Source: Cunninghamia lanceolata | Lineage: Eukaryota; Streptophyta; Pinopsida; Cupressales; Cupressaceae | Direction of reading: 5' to 3' | DNA length: 64,000 nucleotides | Assembly (NCBI GenBank): GCA_027924645.1 | Contig: BSBN01001017.1 | Location: 9,884,501-9,948,500, forward strand | Shown: positions 56,771-64,000 of the stretch, piece after piece | Layout of the letters: the number at the start of each line of letters is the position of its first letter | Numbering within the stretch: position 1 is the stretch's first letter | Program-made: the position numbers and the translations under genes | The notes under the pieces: model-generated | The model's database searches: none | Seen by the model: only the letters and a program-made list of their open reading frames with translations | What the model was told of the DNA's origin: nothing

Positions 56771-59186
56771 AGCTCCGTAGGCTCATCATCAAGGTGACCA
56801 CGCGTTAACTCAAAACATCTCAAAATTGTTTGCACATGGTCACTTGCACTATTGTTGTGTTGTGTGATCGAAGCAATGCATTATATTGATAAAACCCTTA
56901 CTCCTAGCCCAAAATAATCCCATGCTTGTATAATTGTTTGCGACCATGAAGTGTTTGGCTCTTTTTCTAATAAATATATTAAGTCCAAAGATTCAAGATT
57001 TCATCATATATTTGCCCCTGCTTTGTTCTCCTCAAGGCATACTTTTTCAGATCTGACCTGATGAACAGGGTGTTTCTCATACACTATCAGATCTTGTTTC
57101 ATAATTTTATGAAGTTTTCGAATACTTTTCTTATCCAAACCAAGCTACTTTTGTAGTATTTATGGATTTTAGTATATTTTTCCTTGGTAAAAATCAATTA
57201 ATTATTCTGGAGTCCTGATGTCTATCAGAATTTGAAAAGATACATCAGTGCAGAACATTCCACAGAGTGTAAGACTGCTCCCTGGTTTTTGCAGGGAGTA
57301 TTATACTCTCCAATAGAATTACAGAATTGAGTTTTGAGTCAGACAAAGTGTTAGCAGACGCACTTCTGACAGTTGTTGCAGTTATGAAAATCCTGATGGT
57401 CTTCCAAATGTGTCATTCTTCGAAGCCAAATCGTATTAAAGATGAACTGAAAGAAGAATATGAGTGTTATTCAAGCTGTTTTTATTGATGGCTCCACTTA
57501 TGACGTCAGTGCTAATAGTCCAACCGAGCAATCTCTTGCCCCTAAGGATGTTTCTGATCAAGTTGAGGACATTGAACAATGGTTTTCTTCAGATTTATGC
57601 TATTGCAATTAAATACAAAATTAGTACCACGTTGAGTCTCATGTGTATTTACCAATGGTGTTGACTTTAATAGTTTCATATTTATAGCATCACTTCAGGT
57701 TTTCTAGCATCATCTACATGTGGACTGTCCTTAAATTTAATCTCTAGAGTAATATACTTTTATACCCTTTGAATATATCTCTATACATACAACAAGCTTG
57801 CACTCCTTTCATGAATATCAAATTCGGTCCATTGAAGGTAATTTGTAGCATGGAGATCTTCAGAGGCATACGTTTTTCAGTTGTACAATGCACTAGGTAT
57901 AAAGATGCTTTTGTAATAGGTCACTAGTCCCTACTGATCAGTTGCATTGTTGGTCCAAACCTCTTGTATAGGAGTGTAGCTTTTGCAAGCCAATGGAACT
58001 TTTGTTGGTTCTCATGGCATTTATTTGGCCAAGATTTCAGACTCATTCTTTATTGATGTATTTCCAGTGTTTTGCATAAAGTCTATACAGTTACTTGACA
58101 GGTTGATAGATTGATTGTTGCAGCTTTTTCAGTATAATATGATCTTTGCTAGCCCTACCAACAACTTCTTCTCCAAATGTTACTTGTTTGAATGCCCAAT
58201 TTCTAAACCAACTATGGTGTGATGGAAAAGAGCAAAGCTAAGAGGTGCTCTTTATCCATTTTTTAGGGAGACCCTATGGTTCTTCTATATACTTTTAAGG
58301 AAAATAAGCATGGTCAGTATGGACCAAACACTCCCTTTCCAAGCCAATTCAAATGTTGGCACCGGAAATAGAGAAGCAGAGATTTGGACATCCTATTCCA
58401 TCATCCTCTAGACTTAATCGGCAAGGCTATCATTTGATGGGTGTTTGTGCTAGAGCTGCTGAGATGGTTAACATTTAAACAACAGAGTGAGAAAAGATGT
58501 TCCCCTAACAATCCTTTCTCTACAAATAGACTTTACACTGTCATCATGAAGCCTAAACCTTGCTTATCAGCTCTGTTTAGGTGTCTTTTCTTTCCTTCTC
58601 TTCACTATTTGAAACCAGATTTTTGTCAGTTGTCATTGTGAATGTTGTGATAGGTATGTATACAGAAATGTATGTGAGACAAATTGTTTAATGTAATGCT
58701 TAATTTAAATGTAGCCTTGTAGATCTAAAAGGTTAGAGAATTATCTAGGGCTGTATCAAAAGTCTGACACTTTGACTCATAGTGAGTACTTCCTGAGACA
58801 ATTTTGTAGCCAAAGGCAACTGTAATAACCACCCTGGTTGCTGCTAATTTTTTTTTATATTATTACACCTCAAATACTAATTTGACCAAGCATCTTCTGT
58901 CCAATTTAGAAATGCCAACTTCATAGCCTTAACAACCATGGTCATGGCAACAACTATGTGGCTTAACTTATATACTCACACTAGAATATGGTAAGCTCCC
59001 AACATGAAGGTCATCCCTAGATCTAGACTCAAACCTCGAGGGTTAATTCGTAATGGCCCTGCCTACGTATCCCTTCTTGGGAATCAGAAACTCTGTAATT
59101 TGCACACCAATAATAGAGAGAATTCATTTTCTCCTTTGATATGAGATCTCTGATCTCACTTTTAATCACTGCCATTAGTTCATCTT
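56771..59186. other. Intergenic, one possible exon relic
   Basis: Around 57465-57610 an alternative frame reads AVFIDGSTYDVSANSPTEQS and DVSDQVEDIEQWFS, which looks protein-like but is short and unrecognised. The rest has no supported feature. Confidence 0.35.
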
Positions 59187-59897
59187 ATGCTTCCAAATCA
59201 ATCCATACACAATAGTAAGATAGCAAATGCATTCCAATCAAATGTTAGTTCAATGCCAACATCAGTATACGAACAAACAAAAAACCAGATAGTGAGCATC
59301 TCATATAAACATCACCTATTCCTAACACATAGTGATTGTCTCAAGCATACATCACATATACATAGTGTGACTAGCTCATGCATACAACACACACAATATA
59401 AATAACGCATGCATGCATCACATACACATAGTGTGACTAGCTCATACACACATCATAGGTACATATAGTGACCAACTAGCAAAAAGGAAATGGTTGCAAC
59501 CTTACCACAAGCATCTTCCCCTTTACCTAGTTCATTAACACATAAGCCCTTAAGAGCATCCTAGCCAGAAAAAGGAATGTCGATGCATCCCATACTACAC
59601 CATGGGTCCCATCCTTTTCCTCGGATCAGTTCTAGTTGTGGTGACGAGACAAGCATTCCATACTACTTGTCATCACCAGTAAAAACACAAGTGTAACAAC
59701 ACACATGTGAGGCCATTAATACACATGTACACAGTGATTGACCCACATGTACATAGTGACCTACTAGCAATAGGAAGTGGATGTCAGATGACTACATCCA
59801 TCTTCTCATTACCTAGTTCACTAACACTTACTCTTTAAGTACATCCCAGCCAAAATAAGGAATGTCGATGCATCCCATACTACATCGTGCGTCCCAT
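59187..59897. repeat. Repeat-rich block with about 290-bp duplication
   Basis: The phrase ACATAGTGTGACTAGCTCAT recurs at about 59358 and 59425. A longer unit (CTAGCAAAAAGGAAATGG ... GGAATGTCGATGCATCCCAT) at about 59477-59610 recurs at about 59763-59895. The second unit is cut at 59897 by the 2.4 kb insertion and its continuation (CCATCCTTTTCCTGGTTCAC, resembling 59610-59660) resumes at 62263. Confidence 0.7.
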
Positions 59898-62262
59898 TGT
59901 CATAAACCCTATTTTCAATAATTATTTTTCAATTTAATATACTATTTTAATGATCGTTGACCAAACTTGACTCATGTGTGTAGCAGGAATATACTCTCGA
60001 CAGAGAGAGTATCATCAAGGAGGGGGCATCTAGCCGACTGATAGCGACTGTGGTGAAAGAAATTTGCACACACGAGCACTTAGATGGCATATAGTTGCAT
60101 AGTCATTGCATAAATTAATTTTATTGATATATTGTCTTCTTATTTTACTAGAAAAGAAAATCATTTAATATGCTATAGTTGTTATTTAATTAATTATTAG
60201 TTAAAAATGCTCTCCGTGAAATAAAAGTAATTTAAATTATATATATATTGATTTTATTTGAAATTGTATGTGAGGGAAAGAATTATATTTTATTAATTAT
60301 TATTTTTAGAAATAATTGTGTGGCAAATTAATAAATAAAATTATGTTTAATTAATAAATTTATGCAATTTTCAAAATTAGAATGTATGTTTTATTTTATA
60401 AAAATAGAAATAATTCATAGAAAAAGAAAATGAAAATAGAAAATCAGAAGCTAAAATCAAGGGAAAAAGCCATGTTAAAAGAAATAAAAATAGAATAATG
60501 CAAAAACAAAGTAGATAACTGAATTAGAAAGAAATAAATATTAGGAGTATATTTATCTAATTTATTATTTTAATAGCAAGTTTTCATGAGATAAAAACAA
60601 CAAAATAAAAAGATGACTTTTATATTTGAAAATTAGAAAAACTAATTCTTCATTATTAGATATTTCTAAATTGTGTGCATGAAACTCACAATTATTAGTA
60701 AGTTTATAATTAGTTCTTGCTATGAAAACTTGGCTTTTATTATTATTTTTAAATTATATTTTAATTATTAAATCTTATCCAATTTAATTTAAATTTAGTT
60801 TTAGTGAATTTATGTGGTGATTAAGGAACTTACTTTTTTAGTGAGTAAAAAAAATGTTTTTATTTATTTTATTTAAAATAGAATATTATTTAGAATGATA
60901 AACTAATTAGGTATTTAGTAATAAATAAATTTAATAAGTGCCAATTAAAAATAGTAATAAATGTAGTTCAATTTTTTTAGAATTTAAGAATATCATTTTA
61001 GGGAAATATCTTTTATGAATTGTCATTAATTGAATTTACTATTAGTTTCTAAATTTCCTTTGAATGTACTTTTACTTTTTAAGAACAATAGTGAATTTAG
61101 AAGGAACATTAGGTATAAATAAATAGAGGAGAAAAATAAGGGATTTTGGAGGAGAAAAGGGAGGTAAGTTTACATTTTGGTGAGATTTTTCCTTGTAAGA
61201 TAAAAAATAAATAAATTACATTAGGCATTATTTGTTTAATTATATTGATTGCATTCTAGGAGAGGATTTTGGACGAACAATTGTGATAATTTTGGGCAAT
61301 GTTCATTTCAAAGGATTGAAAGTTTGGGATCTTCATCAAAGAAAGAAATTAGGCAAGATTTTAGGAGATTGCGAAAGCATGATTTTCAGAGCCAAAATGG
61401 AGTGCCATATTTGGAGAGTTAGTTATGATTTGAGTAACTTTCTATATTACGGCAGATTTGATTCTCCATGACTAGGCATTGTAACTCATGGTTTTGAGTT
61501 TCTTTTTTGGTGGATTATTGTATTGGAACTCCTATAAATTGAAGGCTTGAGGAGTTATTTTGGAGGGGAGTTTTATGCAGGGTTATGCGGTGAGCTTTTC
61601 CTCCAGAGGAGCCGGATGTAGATTTCCATGTGAAGGCTTTGAGCTTGCAAGTGTATTGTAACATGTTTGTGGTTGCAGATTAATACATTGGTTCGATGCT
61701 TTGGAGGGTGGGGTTTTTTACCTGAAAGGTTTTTCCCCACGTATATTGGTGTTTCTTCTCTTCTATCTATTTTCTTCTTCTTTCATGCTCTTAAAATGTT
61801 AATTTACATACTGTTATGCTGCTGAAATTTTCTTAGCTACATTAGCTTTCCTCTAAGGGTTAATGAGATAGGAAATCAACTGTGTGTTTCCGCTTTAACG
61901 GCATAGTAGTATGTGCTTGCATCAAGTTATTCAATATCCGTTTAGGTAAAATATAGGATGTTGTAAGGTTTACATATTAAAAGTTAACCTATGATTGATG
62001 TGATATTCTTATATGAGCCTACATGGCTAAATATTGTAAGGCTTAGTCCTCTTATTTAAGCTTTTTTGTTAATAGATGTATTGAATCACTTTGGATGATT
62101 GTATAAAGGTATTATTTGCAAGTTGTGATATATGTGAGAAGAAGGTTAATTATTTTCCTTTTTCACACTATTTTATAAGAGTATAATTCTAGTTAATTAT
62201 TTATGGATTGAAATTGCTTTTCGTTGGTTACTTCTAGTAAGTGGTATTTTATAACCTTTACA
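59898..62262 (+). mobile_element. 2.4 kb solo LTR with target duplication CCCAT
   Basis: The insertion starts TGTCATAAACCC and ends AACCTTTACA, with CCCAT at 59893-59897 and 62263-62267. The empty site is seen in the duplicated unit (GTCCCATCCTTTTCC). A TATAAATAAATA box at 61114 and no primer site, purine tract or coding domain favour a solo LTR. The 79-codon frame 61232-61471 lies in the transcribed part and resembles nothing known. Confidence 0.8.
61114..61125 (+). promoter_or_regulatory. TATA box of the 2.4 kb LTR
   Basis: TATAAATAAATA followed by a purine-rich leader GGAGGAGAAAAGGGAGGTAA, about 1.2 kb from the LTR start. Confidence 0.45.
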
Positions 62263-62341
62263 CCCATCCTTTTCCTGGTTCACCACCAATTGTGACGACA
62301 AGAAAGCATCCCATACTAGAGTATTAGACATGGTGTTTAAG

Positions 62342-62590
62342 CTATATCCCAGTAACAAGAGTATCTAGAACCTCGCTTGCCTCATTCATAAGATCAAAAG
62401 AGTCGTATTTTTTGCAAGCTGCAATGCAGTAGGGCTCGCTCCAAAGAGAATCAAACTTAGAATGACACCCTGGCTTGACTACTATCTCTTCCCACTTAAG
62501 AACTAAATCCCCGATATTGAAATTAGGTTCCAAAGACTGCTTATCAAACCATCATTTCACAACTACTTGATGCTTGGCCATTGAACTCCT
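62342..62590 (-). pseudogene. Gypsy integrase C-terminal fragment
   Basis: The frame reads MAKHQVVVK, a stop, WFDKQSLEPNFNIGDLVLKW, CHSKFDSLWSEPYCIAACKK and ends near LDTLVTG. The Gly-Asp-Leu-Val-Leu-x-Trp and Lys-Phe-x-x-Leu-Trp-x-x-Pro-Tyr motifs are those of the C-terminal region of gypsy integrases. No integrase core is present to the right; the fragment instead abuts the coiled-coil gene in the opposite orientation. Confidence 0.75.
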
Positions 62591-63680
62591 CGTGGATTGA
62601 AGATCATGTTCCACCTACAAATGAAGATATTTTAAAATCTTTGCTACATGAAGACCAAAGTCAACTTGCAAAACAAGGACCTAGAGAGCTGCATGAATTG
62701 AAGAATCAACTCTTGGTCACAAATAAGAGGGAGATACAAGTCCTCACAAGTTCAGACATCACACACATGATCCTTGAAGACCTCATCCAAAAAAACTTTG
62801 ATGGTAGAGTCACTTCTTCAAACTTGCAAACTACCAAAAGATTCATTAGAGACAATGAAATCATAGTATTCGCATTTGATTAGAGACTGAGATCATGCCA
62901 TCAAGTTTGTGAAAGAGGCCTTTAGTGCATTCAAAAAAAAGGAGAAAAATGTTGACGTGCTCACTTTTGCGTTTGATTCAAAAAAGGATTTGTTAGAAAA
63001 TACTCATATGGCATTATTGGAGGCAAAAGATCAACTTGAGGCTGTAAAAGATCTTAAGGTACAAAAAAATGAAGCATGGACAGATGAAATCCAGCAAGTT
63101 ATTGATGAGCTTGATGAACTTCTTCAGGATTTTGACTTAGAACACTGTCCAAGAAGATTTGAAACTACAAGCCAGGGGTCCCTAAATGATTTTAGCTAGT
63201 TGATAATCCACTACTTGAAATGGATGTTGAATTGTCAGTTGATAATTCACTTTTTGAGTTGAATGATGAAACAACTACTGCCCCTAGTCCCATAGTTTGT
63301 GATGATACTAGAGTGGCGCAGCAAAAGCGATCTCTATCACAAGAGGAATCAAGTATTGGCAATGGCAAATTTCTAATTTGGGTATGGGATCCAAGTGAAG
63401 TGCTTAGTAATCAAACAGATGCCTTATCAAACAAAAAAACTTGGTTTCCAGCTTGTTGAAAATTTCAAGTCAACAACTCCTTGTGAAGAAGTATCTAGTA
63501 TGCCCAAGGAGCAAAAAGCTGATGTAAGAACTACGAAGATCAAGTAGATGGTTGAAGGAATGGCTAAGCCTCAAGAAGAAGAAAAGGTTGACTCAAACTT
63601 CCATGGAAAGCATGAAGAAGGATTCAACGAGGATTATGATGACAGAACGAATGTACCATGGAGGATTGTAGCATAAAAAT
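62590..63680 (+). pseudogene. Coiled-coil gene, second copy (5' truncated)
   Basis: It matches the gene at 1465-2589: LHELKNQLLVTNKREIQVLT against LCELKNQLLVSDEREIHVLT, TDEIQQVIDELDELLQDFDL against TEEIQQVIDELDNLQEEFDL, and NSLFELNDETT against NPLFKMNDETS. Homology starts near residue 130 of the left copy, so the N-terminal part is missing at the junction with the integrase fragment. Frames are 62581-62883, 62909-63199 and 63220-63459, then KKLGFQLVENF and DDRTNVPWR to 63680, broken by at least four stops or frameshifts. Homology appears to continue to about 63790. The first codons of the 62581 ORF are integrase antisense sequence and not part of the gene. Confidence 0.65.
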
Positions 63681-64000
63681 TTCAGACTTGATGCTACTAT
63701 TATCATTCAGATCAGCCACCACATGAATTTGTTTGCACACATACAAGTGTGTTGGCAAGAATTTTTAGACAAAGGATGGAGCATTTTTCAATTGGTGACT
63801 GTTGAAGCAAAATTTTCAGCCTTTGCAGAAGAATTTTCAATGATTAACATGCTCATCATTCCTATTTTTGCAAGGAGATTCCAATTTTGCAACGGCTGTC
63901 CCATTTTCAAGTTTCTGATTTTGATAAAATCATATTATGAGTTGTTGTTTCTATGCTTGAACAACTGCAAGATTGAGAATTTTGGGACCACTAGACTATT

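Overview
The window is plant nuclear DNA, most likely from a conifer or another large-genome gymnosperm. The evidence is indirect: nearly all recognisable sequence is LTR retrotransposon in various states of decay, LTRs reach 4.4 kb, and elements are nested inside each other. The few host genes are plant families (FLX-like, XTH, PPR, proline transporter), present only as fragments. I see no rRNA, confident tRNA, CRISPR, bacterial operon or organelle insert, and no complete host gene.

Layout. 1-5619: minus-strand LTR element entering from the left edge, with a 1.9 kb 5' LTR (3708-5619), a primer-binding site, a minisatellite and then an unfamiliar coiled-coil gene where gag would be expected. 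5620-9030: mostly unannotated, with one unrecognised 125-aa ORF and a SINE-like tRNA head. 9040-20873: a tandemly duplicated fragment of a FLX-like gene (minus strand). Its second copy is split by a 10.4 kb non-autonomous plus-strand LTR element (10033-20465, target duplication TTGGT). The 5' LTR of that element was itself hit by a 4.4 kb solo LTR (10081-14487, target duplication GAACC) carrying an array of GC-rich hairpin boxes. 22165-25648: decayed XTH (minus), decayed PPR gene (plus), and two intact 5' exons of a proline-transporter-like gene (minus). 25649-29283: AT-rich spacer with an (AT)n tract. 29284-44407: a minus-strand Ty3/gypsy chromovirus with matching 1.49 kb LTRs and gag, protease, RT, RNase H, integrase and chromodomain all recognisable but broken by stops. 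It is split between RNase H and integrase by a 7.5 kb LTR-internal-LTR-internal-LTR array (32314-39787, target duplication ATAAG). 44408-49900: a decayed copia element and several minisatellites, one interrupted by a probable LTR. 50870-54290: a second, heavily decayed chromovirus. 55450-56770: a decayed gene I do not recognise. 59190-62340: a duplicated repeat interrupted by a 2.4 kb solo LTR (target duplication CCCAT). 62342-64000: a gypsy integrase tail abutting, head to head, a second copy of the coiled-coil gene seen at the left edge.

The genes do not form a pathway. The window records layered insertions, several of which can be ordered by who interrupts whom. The least familiar items are the coiled-coil ORF family (left copy inside an LTR element, right copy beside a gypsy fragment), the hairpin-box array in the 4.4 kb LTR, the triple-LTR array, and the unrecognised gene near 56 kb. 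Coordinates of LTRs with target duplications were read base by base; boundaries given as approximate were not resolvable by eye.
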